Shown: piece after piece, positions 1 through 9,163 of the stretch
Layout: every line of letters starts with the position of its first letter
How positions within the stretch are numbered: the first letter of the stretch is position 1
Origin: JBAXXL01 sp037127915
GTDB taxonomy: Bacteria; Bacteroidota; Ignavibacteria; Kapaibacteriales; UBA2268
Assembly (NCBI GenBank): GCA_037127915.1
Contig: JBAXXL010000001.1
Coordinates: 151,162 to 215,161, forward strand
Length of the DNA: 64,000 bases
Reading direction: 5' to 3'
The notes under the pieces: generated by a model
Databases searched by the model: none
What the model was told of the DNA's origin: nothing
The model's input: the letters and a program-made list of their open reading frames with translations, nothing else
Position numbers and translations under genes: made by a program

Positions 1-369
1 TCGGCAAACACGCATTTATTACTAGCCGGTATGGCAACTGCCGCTATGTGGGCTTTCCGCAATCCGGAAGAGTCATTGAAAATATCGAAAGAATGTTTCG
101 TGCAAGGTAATATACACGACAATCCTGAATTATGCGCGCGTTTAGTTGATATCGCTACAAGTTGTGAAGAAACAGCCGATGAATTGTTGGCTCAAAGAAA
201 TCTTTATGAAAAAGAAGGTATTTTCCCTCCGTCTTTAATTGACAAAATAGCCGCTACGTTGAAGGAAGAAAAAGACGCAGGTTATAACCGCCAAATTATG
301 GAAATGGACCCAACAAATGCCAGAAAAGAAGCAAGAAAGTTAATGCACATTAATTTTACAAAGTATTAG
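1..369 (+). CDS. Probable glutamine synthetase, C-terminal fragment (partial at left edge)
   Basis: The frame is open from base 1, so this is the tail of a gene entering from the left; the ATG at 31 is internal. The visible 122 residues begin SANTHLLLAGMATAA and continue with SCEETADELLAQRNLYEKEG and then FPPSLIDKIAATLK. This pattern (an S-A-N-x-x-L-L-L-A-G helix, then S-C-x-x-[SA]-A-x-x-L-x-x-Q-R-x-x-[YF]-E-x-x-G-[VI]-F, then P-x-x-[IL]-I-D) is what I remember of the C-terminal region of glutamine synthetases that make glutamine from glutamate, ammonia and ATP. The catalytic domain lies outside the window, so the assignment rests on the tail alone. The gene is followed after 28 bases by a long palindrome that probably terminates it. 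Confidence 0.6.
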   Translation, partial: SANTHLLLAGMATAAMWAFRNPEESLKISKECFVQGNIHDNPELCARLVDIATSCEETADELLAQRNLYEKEGIFPPSLIDKIAATLKEEKDAGYNRQIMEMDPTNARKEARKLMHINFTKY

Positions 370-397
370 AATTATAAAACTCATTCGATGACTGTAA

Positions 398-430
398 AGA
401 TGTGCCACACTTTCAAAGTGTGGCACATCT
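398..430. repeat. 33-bp perfect palindrome, copy 1; likely bidirectional terminator
   Basis: Two 16-base arms, AGATGTGCCACACTTT and its exact reverse complement, flank a single C. The element lies between convergent genes and is followed by AGTTTTT on the plus strand. An identical 33-base copy lies at 62613-62645, also about 25 bases after a plus-strand stop codon. Terminator function is inferred from position and structure. Confidence 0.8.
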
Positions 431-435
431 AGTTT

Positions 436-3252
436 TTACATTTTCACAAACTTCGCGGTTTCGCCACCTACTTTTACAAAATAAATACCTTTTGGCAGAT
501 CGGAAATGTTGATTCGCTGAACAGACGAGGGCGTCTGTTCTACTGTCATTACTTTTTCGCCGAGTGTGTTGTAGATTTGGATTGCTGAACTTTCCGAAGG
601 TTCGAAACCTTCGGAAGGTTTCAAAGCTATGGTGATAAAATCTCCCGCAGGATTAGGTGTAATCTTGATAAATTCCGATTCATCTTTCACACTTGTTTCA
701 CCAGTTCTAAATGACCAAATTTCACTCCAGAGCAATGAGCCAATGGATTCTTTATTCCATGGGCGGACTCGCCAATAATAAAGTTTATTAGGTTCAAAAT
801 CGGGAACATTATGTTCGGTAGAATTTATTGAATCCTCTGAATAAACAATATCCGTAAATTGTTCATTCTTTGATATTTGAAGTTGATAGTATTCCGCGCC
901 GAATACTGATGACCACTTAAATTTTATTTTTTGGTCCAATCCTGTTTTTTCATCTTCGGGATAAATTAGTATAACGTCAGTCATGCGGGTTCTATATTGC
1001 CATATATCAGACCAATAACCCAATGTATCATCGGATTCGTTTCTTACTCTCCAAAAATACTTGGTATAATTCTTCAAATTATTTATATCAGCATCATTTT
1101 TTTTGTTTTGAATAGTATCAAAAACCATATTAGTAAAATCATTATCTTTTGCTACTTGCAATCGGTAATTCTTTTCATAAATCCCTTTTTCCCAATTAAA
1201 AATTTGGTTAAGTTCTAAATTTGCAGATAAATCAACCGGAGATATTAGTTTTACTGAATCCATCAATGTAGTAAATTTCCAAACCGGTGACCAACCGCTA
1301 GAATCTAATCCAATAAAGCTCTTAACCCGCCAATAATAGGGTTTTAAATAGTCAAATTTTGAATTCGTGAATTGGTTTTTAGTTAAAATTGTATCAATAA
1401 CGAAATTATTAAAGCCTTCTTCTTTTGAAACTTGTAATTTATACTGGCTTGATTTTGTATTTTCAATCCATTTCAATGCGCAATCAATCGGTATATTTAT
1501 ACTAGCTTGCTGTGGAAGTAATAATTGCTGTTTGTTGAATATAATTGTATGGAATGAAAATACTTCCGACCAATCACTCTGATATGGACCATTAATTGTT
1601 TGAACGCGCCAAAAATATTCGCTATTTAGTTCCAGATCTTTAATATTTATAGTCGAATCGACAACTTCAGTGTCGAGTTCTATATTGCTGAATTCTGAAA
1701 ATTTAGAAATTTGGAAATGATATTTTAGAGCATTCATATCTTTCCGCCAAAAGAAATCCGCTTTTAAAGGAATATCTGCTATGCCTTTGTTAGGGGAAAT
1801 AAGAATTGGTGTCAATAGTTTCGTGAAAATTCTTTCTGTTTCGCCGTAAGATTCACCCGCCGCCGTAGAAACATAAGCTCTTACATAGTATTTTGTAAAT
1901 GGTAGAAGATTAGTTAATGTGGTGTAGTATTCACCCAAATCTATTCCATTTTGAGTTCTTTTTCTTGATATTGTTGGCACATCATCCAAATCGTAGCAAA
2001 ATCCCCGTTGGTAAATCTTTTCTCCTTCGGCGGATAAGAATTTTCCACCAACTTCGGCTGAATTTGTAGTTACTTTACCTTGCGGAAGTGTGATTATCTT
2101 AGCTTTTTTTGCCAGATAGTTTCTTAGAAATAATGAATGGCTCTCCGGAGAACGAGATAATTGAATAACATCCGTGATATAATCCATTTTTTTTGGACTT
2201 AAAATTGTGTCCATTTTTAAAGTTTCCCAATTGGCTACATAACCCCAATACCAATATGAGCCATCTTTTTTAACAGCTTCTGTATGTCCCCCTTTACTGC
2301 GAGCAATTAACCAGTCAGTATCATTTCCAATTTGAACAGGAAAATTTTTACTTACCAATGTACCGTCACCCAACTCACCATATCTATTTTTACCCCAAGC
2401 CCAAATAGTGCCATTTTTTTTTAAAGCAATATTAACATCCCTTTCGCAAGAAATGTCAACCCAATCGGAATCGTTACCGATTTGAACGGGAATGAGTTTT
2501 TTGATAAAAGTTCCATCACCTAATTGGCCCCAATTATTTTTACCCCATGCCCAAAGTGTTCCATTCGGTTTTATTGCAAGGATATGATCAACACTCATAG
2601 AAATAGTTAACCATTTATCAGAATTAAAAATATTTACCGGATAATTCCTTTGTTTTAAAGTTCCATCTTCAAGCGTATCAACTTCATTATAACCCCATTT
2701 GAAAAGATAACCAGATTCATTGATAGCGGCGGCACCTTTACCAGTTGTAAAAACATTCTTTACTTTACCTAATATCTTTTTCCCAATCTGCACTGGTTGA
2801 AGACGGTCAATATTTGTACTGTCCCCAAGATTACCAACGGTGTTACAACCCCAAGCCCATAACGTGCCGTCGCTTTTAATAGCAAAAGAAGAATATTGGC
2901 CTGCGGTAATTAATTTCCAATTTTTTTCGGTGCCTATTTGGATTGGTATATATGATGTTTTACCGGTACCATTACCAAGCTCACCAAATTTATTTTCCCC
3001 CCAAGCCCATAGTGTACTGTCGGATTTAATTCCGAGTGAATGAGTCCAACCGCTCGAAACCATTAACCAGTTATCTGTATTTAATTGTACTGGGAGCCCT
3101 CTACCAGAAGGATAACTTCCTTCCCCTAATTGACCATACTCGTTACCTCCCCATCCCCAAAGAGTGGAGTAAGAAGATAAGGGGTCAGAAGCATTTAAAT
3201 AGTTTGAGCTTAAGAAAACACAAATCAATATGATTAGAACTTTTATTTTCAT
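436..3252 (-). CDS. Secreted RCC1-propeller / fibronectin-III-like protein with T9SS sorting domain
   Basis: 938 residues. An N-terminal signal peptide (MKIKVLIILICVFLSSNYLNA) is followed by about seven RCC1-type blades (residues ~30-350) with the recurring pattern L-W-A-W-G-x-N-x-x-G-x-L-G-[DN]-G, for example LWAWGKNNWGQLGDGT. Seven blades suit a closed RCC1 beta-propeller. A short linker leads to about four repeats of ~90 residues (residues ~480-850), each ending in a Y-[FY]-W-R-V-[RK] strand typical of fibronectin-III-like domains in T9SS cargo. The last ~75 residues (ITPNPAGDFITIALKP ... GIYFVKVGG ... KFVKM) are a type A T9SS sorting domain, so the protein should cross the outer membrane and be anchored or released at the surface. 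Ligand unknown. The leader GAAGGATACTATG resembles that of the gene at 4591. Confidence 0.85.
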   Translation of the reverse strand: MKIKVLIILICVFLSSNYLNASDPLSSYSTLWGWGGNEYGQLGEGSYPSGRGLPVQLNTDNWLMVSSGWTHSLGIKSDSTLWAWGENKFGELGNGTGKTSYIPIQIGTEKNWKLITAGQYSSFAIKSDGTLWAWGCNTVGNLGDSTNIDRLQPVQIGKKILGKVKNVFTTGKGAAAINESGYLFKWGYNEVDTLEDGTLKQRNYPVNIFNSDKWLTISMSVDHILAIKPNGTLWAWGKNNWGQLGDGTFIKKLIPVQIGNDSDWVDISCERDVNIALKKNGTIWAWGKNRYGELGDGTLVSKNFPVQIGNDTDWLIARSKGGHTEAVKKDGSYWYWGYVANWETLKMDTILSPKKMDYITDVIQLSRSPESHSLFLRNYLAKKAKIITLPQGKVTTNSAEVGGKFLSAEGEKIYQRGFCYDLDDVPTISRKRTQNGIDLGEYYTTLTNLLPFTKYYVRAYVSTAAGESYGETERIFTKLLTPILISPNKGIADIPLKADFFWRKDMNALKYHFQISKFSEFSNIELDTEVVDSTINIKDLELNSEYFWRVQTINGPYQSDWSEVFSFHTIIFNKQQLLLPQQASINIPIDCALKWIENTKSSQYKLQVSKEEGFNNFVIDTILTKNQFTNSKFDYLKPYYWRVKSFIGLDSSGWSPVWKFTTLMDSVKLISPVDLSANLELNQIFNWEKGIYEKNYRLQVAKDNDFTNMVFDTIQNKKNDADINNLKNYTKYFWRVRNESDDTLGYWSDIWQYRTRMTDVILIYPEDEKTGLDQKIKFKWSSVFGAEYYQLQISKNEQFTDIVYSEDSINSTEHNVPDFEPNKLYYWRVRPWNKESIGSLLWSEIWSFRTGETSVKDESEFIKITPNPAGDFITIALKPSEGFEPSESSAIQIYNTLGEKVMTVEQTPSSVQRINISDLPKGIYFVKVGGETAKFVKM

Positions 3253-3320
3253 AGTATCCTTCCTGAGTTAATTAATATTAAGATGAAGTTATTTAATATG
3301 TGAATTATCGACTTTAAAAT

Positions 3321-3809
3321 TTATTCTATAATTATTTTAATCATCAGTGTCGCGGTCCCATGTTTGATTTGAATAAAATAGATACCCTTTACAACAGCGT
3401 TTGAATTCCAAGTTACGACTCCGCAATAATCTGTTTGCCTATTAAGAATTATTTTCTCTTTTCCACAAATTTTATTACAGTTTATATCGTAAACGCCCAT
3501 CTCCGCGTCTTTAATATCAAGCTTTGTATCCCAATAAATTAAAGAACTAACGTGTTCCTTAGCTGGAATAGGATAAGGCGGAAATGCATATAAATAATTT
3601 CCACTTATCGGTATTTCAATCTCCACTTTGCCGGATTTTACTCTGTTTTGATTCCCTTGCAATAATGAATCAGTGGTTTTAGATAGTTCTTTACTAATTA
3701 ATATGATGCTATTCTTTAAAGGGGCTTTCGCCATATTTTGAGCGAAACTATTGTCAAAGGCACTGATTAGGATTAGAACAATTAGTATCGGTTTAATTAA
3801 CTTTTTCAT
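3321..3809 (-). CDS. Small secreted protein with T9SS-like C-terminal domain
   Basis: 162 residues with a clear signal peptide (MKKLIKPILIVLILISAFDN, cleavage near FAQ). The last ~85 residues resemble a T9SS type A sorting domain: a Y-D-I-N-C-N-K-I-C-G-K stretch at the 'D.xG' position, then GIYFIQIKHGTATLMIKIII. The usual N-terminal P-N-P of this domain is not obvious; YPIPAKEHVSSLIY may take its place. Residues 30-70 show no domain I recognise. It is the middle one of three minus-strand secreted-protein genes and may share their expression. Function unknown. Confidence 0.6.
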   Translation of the reverse strand: MKKLIKPILIVLILISAFDNSFAQNMAKAPLKNSIILISKELSKTTDSLLQGNQNRVKSGKVEIEIPISGNYLYAFPPYPIPAKEHVSSLIYWDTKLDIKDAEMGVYDINCNKICGKEKIILNRQTDYCGVVTWNSNAVVKGIYFIQIKHGTATLMIKIIIE

Positions 3810-3901
3810 ATTTATTTCCTCTATTCATTTTAATTCTACCGGCGGTTTTTACACCGCCGGTATTTTTATTATCATTTCAGTTGTAATTAACATTTGTCAT
3901 A

Positions 3902-4591
3902 TTAATGGCAGACATGATAACATTCACCTGGTACATAAGCAGGTGGTATAAGAGTTGTATCTAAACGAGCCATAGGAGGAATAGAATCGCCAACACCAAA
4001 GCCGTATAGCGCACAAGTGGAGCATTCTAAATCTCCTACTAAAGTCATTGAGAGTTCTTGTACATTGTAATATCCATCAGGCGTTTTACAAACTCTTGAT
4101 AAAGTAACACATTGCGCTGTGCACCCCGGGCAAGGTAGAAAATGAAGGTAAGGTCCAATATACAAAGAATACCAACATGCCATAACGCGATACTCGAAAT
4201 ATTTATATTGACCTGCGCCGCAAGGTGGTACAGAACCACATAAATTTTCAAGCATGGTTGGTGACGTTAGACCCTCTCTAATGGCCGCGTAGACTAAATC
4301 CATATCAATTTCAGTACATCCATTTGTTGATTCTATATCCCAGATATATAATTTTATTGGGGTGCCTGGAGGGTCTAAAATTGGGTCCGGACAGGTATAA
4401 CAATAACAGTAATCGTAATTACAAATGATTGTTCCTCCAGGTCCGGTAAATGAAACAGAAACAGAACTGCTCCCGGAACCTGTTGAACCAAAACATTCTA
4501 GCGGTGGAGTCGAGCAATTAATTGCTTTCGCGGAAACCGCGAACATTGTCAGCATCATAGCCAACATCAGTGTCATTCGTTTTAAAAACAT
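3902..4591 (-). CDS. Cysteine-rich secreted protein of unknown function
   Basis: 229 residues with a signal peptide (MFLKRMTLMLAMMLTMFAVS, cleavage near AKA). The mature part has 18 cysteines, an even number compatible with nine disulfides, including clusters YDYCYCYTCPDP, LPCPGCTAQC, LECSTC and YHVCH at the very C-terminus. A Gly/Ser-rich segment (STGSGSSSVSVSF) follows the first two cysteines. There is no T9SS tail, membrane segment or lipobox. I do not recognise the family. Codon periodicity, the signal peptide and the leader GAAGGATACTATC before the ATG support a real gene. An overlapping plus-strand ORF (4425-4721) is rejected. A long non-coding stretch with structured elements lies upstream. 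Confidence 0.65.
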   Translation of the reverse strand: MFLKRMTLMLAMMLTMFAVSAKAINCSTPPLECFGSTGSGSSSVSVSFTGPGGTIICNYDYCYCYTCPDPILDPPGTPIKLYIWDIESTNGCTEIDMDLVYAAIREGLTSPTMLENLCGSVPPCGAGQYKYFEYRVMACWYSLYIGPYLHFLPCPGCTAQCVTLSRVCKTPDGYYNVQELSMTLVGDLECSTCALYGFGVGDSIPPMARLDTTLIPPAYVPGECYHVCH

Positions 4592-4828
4592 GATAGTATC
4601 CTTCTATTTAAGATTTATTAAATCATTTTGTCATCTGAGCACTTTGCCCACATTGATTTTTTTATCACAACTTATTATATGTGAGGTTCCGATAGCTATA
4701 CCAAAAGTTTCCTTCGGTTAGATTCAATATATAACAAATAAATACGTCCTACTAATGTTAGTGATAGAGATTTTTTTACAGACTATCTATTACCGATCCA
4801 AAATAGCTCTTCAAACAGCTACAAGGGG

Positions 4829-4859
4829 GCGGATTTACATTAGTAGATTCGCTTTTTTT
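4829..4859 (+). terminator. Terminator-like hairpin with T-tract, no obvious parent gene
   Basis: GCGGATTTA pairs over nine positions (two G-T wobbles) with TAGATTCGC across the loop CATTAG, followed by seven T residues on the plus strand. No plus-strand gene precedes it. The segment 4837-4846, which forms its loop and 3' arm, is exactly complementary to 4749-4758, so an alternative fold exists. Confidence 0.45.
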
Positions 4860-5187
4860 ATTTAAAAATCGAACCAATTAGTTTTTTTGGGAGTTTTTAA
4901 GGATTGAAAGCAAAACAAAAAGCAATCAACCCTGGTGTTTGATACCTTGTGTTCGGTTCCTATGCGGATGTTTCATTATATCTAATATCATAAATTCCTG
5001 TCCACTATAATATATAATAAAATAACTTTCGATAAGAATTATGAATTTTTGTTTTTCACACCTTATGTCAAACCAAATTTAAATAAATAATTCTTAATAA
5101 AAAAATATTTTTTGAAAAAATGTGAAATATTTTTATTAAACTAAAAACGGACAAATAAGTCTTCTTTATCGATTCATTCATTAACTG

Positions 5188-5208
5188 ATATATATATATA
5201 TATATATA
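5188..5208. repeat. (AT)n dinucleotide run
   Basis: About ten consecutive AT units in non-coding DNA. It may vary in length by slippage; no gene starts close enough to suggest phase variation. Confidence 0.8.
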
Positions 5209-5309
5209 ATTAGTCTAATATCTAATGTTTAATAATTGTAGTTTTATATTTAGGCAGGGCTATATGAATTTATTAATAATTTTCATAATCAGTATCTTTT
5301 CTTTGACGG

Positions 5310-5330
5310 ATTCCCGAACAAGTCGGGAAT
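5310..5330. repeat. Dispersed palindrome of the ATTCCCGA-N5-TCGGGAAT type, copy 1
   Basis: ATTCCCGA and TCGGGAAT arms around ACAAG. A diverged copy (ATTCCTGA-N5-TCAGGAAT, opposite orientation) sits at 25444-25464. In both, the sequence outside the arms also matches (ATGTCATTCC... on one strand), so these are copies of one dispersed element. Confidence 0.65.
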
Positions 5331-5372
5331 GACATTAAAAGAGGCGTAGCGTGCTAAGTCTCAGAAATAAAA

Positions 5373-7001
5373 TTATTTTTTTGCGTTTGTGATTTTCTTA
5401 TTAATATCGGCGGAATTTGGGGGATTCAATTTTATTGCTAAATCCCAATAGTACACAGCTTCATCTGTATCGCCTTTCGCTTTATAAATATCGCCAATAT
5501 GCTCATAAATTTCAGCGTTTTTGGTATCGCTATATTTTAGCGCATCCAACGCGTATTGTAATGCAATATCATAATCGCCCATTTTAAACTTCACCCATCC
5601 GTAAGTGTCAAGGAAAGAGGAATTGGTTGGACTTTTTTCTATAGCTATTTGTATCAACTTATGAGCTAATGTCAGGTTTTCACCACGTTCAGCCAAAGAA
5701 TACGCATAATTATTGCACAGTAGAGGATTGTTCGGAGATTTCTGTAAAAGAATCTCAAATAAACTATCCGATTTGGGATAATCCTTCATTAATTGATAAA
5801 CAAACGCCATTTGCCCCATAATATCGGAATTGTTAGGTTTCAATGAATCCGCGCGATTAATGTTTACTAAAGACTTCGCGATCTCCTTTGTTTCGACTAA
5901 AACCATACTTTTATAGAAAGGATACGCCCAATACTTGGGATATATCGGTTCATATTTATTCAACATATCCATCGCTTTTGTGTTATTATTATGCTCACTA
6001 TAAAACAATGCCAGCTGGATGGGTAAATCAGGTATAGAGTCCGAAATATTTAGAGCGATATTCAGATATAAATCCGTTTTAGCACTGTCTCCTATTCGTT
6101 GAGCCAGAAATCCGGCTTTTATCATAGTTTCGCTATCGAAATAAAAGCGATTATCAATTTTACTAATCAATTCAGGCGAATATTGCTTAGAGACCTTCAG
6201 ACTGTCATTCAAAAGATTAATTAATAAACCGTCAAAGCATTTTATTAAATTTTCGCTCGATAGATAAGGCTCTACTTCGCTAAGAAAACTTAAAGCTAGG
6301 GGATAGTTTTTCTTCTCGCTGTAAAATTCGCAAATCATCAGCGCAGATTGTTCATCTTCGGGGTTTGCTTTATGGGCTAAGAGCAATGTTTCGAGATACC
6401 TCGCGCTATCGCCCTTCATATAGCTCAATTCGGCAATTCGAACCAATGAATTATAATCATCATTATTTGTATATAAATTATCGTATAGAGCCATAGCTTT
6501 TTCGGTATTTCCAGCTAAATCGTAAAGACGGGCTAATGAAAACTTTGCGTCGTAACCTGGGTAAAAACGGACAAGTTCTTCGTAAGTAGTAATTGCCGCA
6601 TCTAAATCGTAACTTACAATGTAGCAGTCCGCTAATAATTTATATGCTTCGGTGAATGTTTTGTTTAACTTTATGGCTGTCAATGTAGATTGAATTGCTA
6701 ATTCTACCTTACCCATTTTCAAATAGGAGCTACCCAAAGCATAGTAAATACTTGCAGTGGTATCGCATTGCAGAGCTTGCTGAAACTCGATTATAGATTC
6801 AGCATATAGCCCTTCTTGTTGAAATTTTGAACCGGATAGTACAAAGTTCATCGCGCAATTCGCAAGATGCGCTGTATCGATAGTATTTAGAACCTGCTCA
6901 GTTGTGCGCATTAATGTCTTGAAGTTCCTACTCGGGCGATAACCGCAAGAGCTGATTAATAAAAGCGAAACGAGAGCAATTAAAACAAATTTTATTTTCA
7001 T
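5373..7001 (-). CDS. Tetratricopeptide-repeat lipoprotein
   Basis: 542 residues when started at the ATG at 7001. The longer reading to 7103 adds 34 residues that would bury the signal peptide, so 7001 is preferred. The N-terminus MKIKFVLIALVSLLLISSCG is a lipoprotein signal with lipobox I-S-S-C. From residue ~45 to the end the protein is almost entirely TPR-like helical pairs, for example AESIIEFQQALQCDTTASIY and the last, YEHIGDIYKAKGDTDEAVYY. It is probably a scaffold on the periplasmic face of the outer membrane, like other FCB TPR lipoproteins, but its partner is unknown. It is the last gene of the minus-strand run from 9888, 142 bases after the Nudix gene, so co-transcription is uncertain. 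Confidence 0.8.
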   Translation of the reverse strand: MKIKFVLIALVSLLLISSCGYRPSRNFKTLMRTTEQVLNTIDTAHLANCAMNFVLSGSKFQQEGLYAESIIEFQQALQCDTTASIYYALGSSYLKMGKVELAIQSTLTAIKLNKTFTEAYKLLADCYIVSYDLDAAITTYEELVRFYPGYDAKFSLARLYDLAGNTEKAMALYDNLYTNNDDYNSLVRIAELSYMKGDSARYLETLLLAHKANPEDEQSALMICEFYSEKKNYPLALSFLSEVEPYLSSENLIKCFDGLLINLLNDSLKVSKQYSPELISKIDNRFYFDSETMIKAGFLAQRIGDSAKTDLYLNIALNISDSIPDLPIQLALFYSEHNNNTKAMDMLNKYEPIYPKYWAYPFYKSMVLVETKEIAKSLVNINRADSLKPNNSDIMGQMAFVYQLMKDYPKSDSLFEILLQKSPNNPLLCNNYAYSLAERGENLTLAHKLIQIAIEKSPTNSSFLDTYGWVKFKMGDYDIALQYALDALKYSDTKNAEIYEHIGDIYKAKGDTDEAVYYWDLAIKLNPPNSADINKKITNAKK

Positions 7002-7143
7002 TTGATAATTATAATCTTTATAAAACACAAAATTACTCAAATTAATTGAAAGTTGATAGTTGAAATTTGAAAATAGGGAAAAAAGGAATCTGAAATTAGA
7101 CACAGCGCATATTGACCGGCTTATTCTTCCTATTAAACATTAA

Positions 7144-7797
7144 TCATTTATCATTAATAATTAATTGGTGTTCCTTCAGCAAATCCACAAGTTCCATCAA
7201 TATCATTGCTGTTGCCCCCCATAATTGATACCCATTTCCGACTTCCCAATACGGGAAAATTATGTCTTTATCGAAAAATCTTTTTGTCATATATTTCAGC
7301 TCATTATGAAAAGCCAACTCAAATAAATTCACAAAAAATATATCTTCTGCTTCGTGCTTATCGGGTTTTAGACCGCTAAATTCATCGATAAAAACAACTT
7401 CCGGGGTGACTATAAATTTAGAAGGTTCAATATATAAATCGGAAAGTTTTCCTGCGTATTGATAATTCTCGGACGCGAAATTTATCTCTTCGAATGCTTC
7501 GCGCAATGCTGTTTCGAGTGAGCTTTCTGCATTTTCAGATTTACCGCCGGGGAAACTTATTTGGTTAGCGTGGTGATGACCGCTATCTGAGCGCACTATT
7601 AAAGGAAAATTCAAATTTTTATCCAAAGCTATCAGGACGGATGCTTTTATCGGGGAGGCTTCGGGAAACAGAGTTCTGTAATCCAGATCATTCAGTTTGG
7701 GCATTAATTTTCGATGCGATAAAGCACCCGGTAAATCACCAAGCAATCTATCGCATAAAAAATTGTAAAATTCGTTTGAGTCTATTGGTTTTGCCAT
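7144..7797 (-). CDS. Nudix hydrolase, CoA-pyrophosphatase type
   Basis: 217 residues. The Nudix box is readable as GGKSENAESSLETALREAFE followed by EINF (consensus G-x5-E-x7-R-E-U-x-E-E-x-G-U, with N where G is usual). It is preceded by HHANQISFPGG, the FPGG context of NudL/CoAse proteins that hydrolyse CoA or short acyl-CoA to phosphopantetheine and 3',5'-ADP. Metal is bound by the E residues of the box. It is cytoplasmic, with no signal sequence. The gene begins 15 bases after the ABC permease stop and is probably co-transcribed with it. The substrate class is family inference. Confidence 0.8.
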   Translation of the reverse strand: MAKPIDSNEFYNFLCDRLLGDLPGALSHRKLMPKLNDLDYRTLFPEASPIKASVLIALDKNLNFPLIVRSDSGHHHANQISFPGGKSENAESSLETALREAFEEINFASENYQYAGKLSDLYIEPSKFIVTPEVVFIDEFSGLKPDKHEAEDIFFVNLFELAFHNELKYMTKRFFDKDIIFPYWEVGNGYQLWGATAMILMELVDLLKEHQLIINDK

Positions 7798-7812
7798 AAT
7801 ATTTTTTTTTTA

Positions 7813-9090
7813 TTAAGCGGCTTTGAACCAACGTGCTAAATCTTTCCAAGTTGGTTTAGTACCATATTTCAAAATTCCAATCTTATAAATTTTACCGGCA
7901 AACCAAGTGCAAACAATAAACGTACCGATTGAGAGTAATATTGTTCCTGCCATCTGCCAGAAAGGAACCGCCGTAACAGTCATTCTAACCGGCATCAATA
8001 CTGGCGAGAAGAAAGGTATCATCGATAGAACAACCGAAATCATACTGTCAGGGTCAGCGATAATAGTACCAATGGTAAGAATTGGAATTACCAAAGGAAT
8101 AGTTACAACTAAAGAAAACTGCTGAGCGTCTTGCTCTTGGTCAACCATAGAGCCTACAGCGGCATAGATAGTTGAATAAATAAAATACCCTGATAAGAAA
8201 AAGAATATATAACCAATGCAATCTAAAAATGTGATTGATGTCAGTTGCAATAGACCGGCCGATGGTGAAACGCCCGGACTCATCGGAATATTAGCTCCCA
8301 TTTGGGTCATCAGCATAGGTCCTACCGCCATTAAAATAGCCAATCCCAACACACCCCAAATAGCCATTTGTGTTAGCCCTACTGCGCCAATGCCAATGAC
8401 TTTACCCATCATTATCTGGAATGGTTTTGCAGACGATGCGATAATTTCTACTATGCGGTTTGCTTTTTCTTCTATACAGCCGCGCATAACCATGCCACCG
8501 TAAATAGCCATCATAAAGTAGATTATAAATCCGATAATGTAGCCTATGGCAACATTAATAAAGGCGAAATCGTTTTGCGTACCTTTTTCGGTAGTCTTCT
8601 TTGTGCTGAGATTTACGCCACCCTCCATTATTTTTGCTAATTCAGGGTCGGAAACGAATTTCTTTATACGTTCTGCTTTAAGGAAATTATTCAAGCGGTT
8701 TTCTATATCCGAAACATAGCCTATACCTCCACCGCCGGAAGTAACGATTTCAGCTTTGCCGTCTTTAAGGAAATCTTTGCTAATAAATATATAACCGTCA
8801 ATTGATTCTGATTTAATATCTTTATTCAACTTAGCCAAAGTTTCGTTAGTAGAATAATAACGCGATGTATCGGATTGCACGAGAATGGTACCGAAATAAG
8901 ACGATTCGTCACGAACAGCCAATTTTTTGGATGTACTGTCCATAGATAGCATTGTAATCGCGGCGGGTAAAACTGAAACCAGTAATAAGGCAATCGGAGC
9001 CAATATAGTTGCGATTAAAAAACTTTTAGAACGAACTTTTATTAAATATTCGTGTTTAATAATTGTTAAAATTTTAGAGCTTTTTTTCAT
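7813..9090 (-). CDS. ABC-2 type (NatB-like) transporter permease
   Basis: 425 residues. One membrane helix near the N-terminus (SFLIATILAPIALLLVSVL) is followed by a ~140-residue extracytoplasmic domain, then five or so helices from residue ~175 (FAFINVAIGYIIGFIIYFMM) with the conserved EEKANRIVEIIASSAKPFQI segment. This is the layout of the NatB/YhaP family, the membrane half of an exporter (Na+ or unknown solute). Such permeases usually sit beside a NatA ATPase gene. None is present here; the upstream genes are a HEPN/MNT pair, so the ATPase must be encoded elsewhere or has been lost. Confidence 0.85.
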   Translation of the reverse strand: MKKSSKILTIIKHEYLIKVRSKSFLIATILAPIALLLVSVLPAAITMLSMDSTSKKLAVRDESSYFGTILVQSDTSRYYSTNETLAKLNKDIKSESIDGYIFISKDFLKDGKAEIVTSGGGGIGYVSDIENRLNNFLKAERIKKFVSDPELAKIMEGGVNLSTKKTTEKGTQNDFAFINVAIGYIIGFIIYFMMAIYGGMVMRGCIEEKANRIVEIIASSAKPFQIMMGKVIGIGAVGLTQMAIWGVLGLAILMAVGPMLMTQMGANIPMSPGVSPSAGLLQLTSITFLDCIGYIFFFLSGYFIYSTIYAAVGSMVDQEQDAQQFSLVVTIPLVIPILTIGTIIADPDSMISVVLSMIPFFSPVLMPVRMTVTAVPFWQMAGTILLSIGTFIVCTWFAGKIYKIGILKYGTKPTWKDLARWFKAA

Positions 9091-9163
9091 ATTATTCCTA
9101 GATTATGGATAACTAATATAAGTTTTACGGATGAAATGCTGGAGTGTTGCAAGGAAAACTCTT

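Larger units (their letters stand above)
4592..5372. other. 781-base intergenic stretch, AT-rich, with structured elements
   Basis: No credible ORF on either strand. It holds a terminator-like hairpin (4829-4859), a 10-base complement to that hairpin at 4749-4758, an AT hairpin around 5095-5139, an (AT)n run (5188-5208) and a dispersed palindrome (5310-5330). The part next to 4591 must contain the promoter and leader of the cysteine-rich protein gene, but I could not find a convincing TAnnTTTG box for it. Confidence 0.6.

Noticed and set aside
31..369. ORF starting with ATG at 31 as a complete small gene
   Set aside because: The frame is open to base 1 and the residues before the ATG continue the same family pattern, so it is an internal Met of a truncated gene.
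4425..4721. 98-residue plus-strand ORF
   Set aside because: It overlaps the cysteine-rich protein gene, lacks a ribosome site and has no recognisable product; it is a shadow of the minus-strand frame.
7002..7103. 34-residue N-terminal extension of the TPR lipoprotein
   Set aside because: It would place a lipoprotein signal peptide in the middle of the chain; the ATG at 7001 gives a standard lipobox N-terminus.
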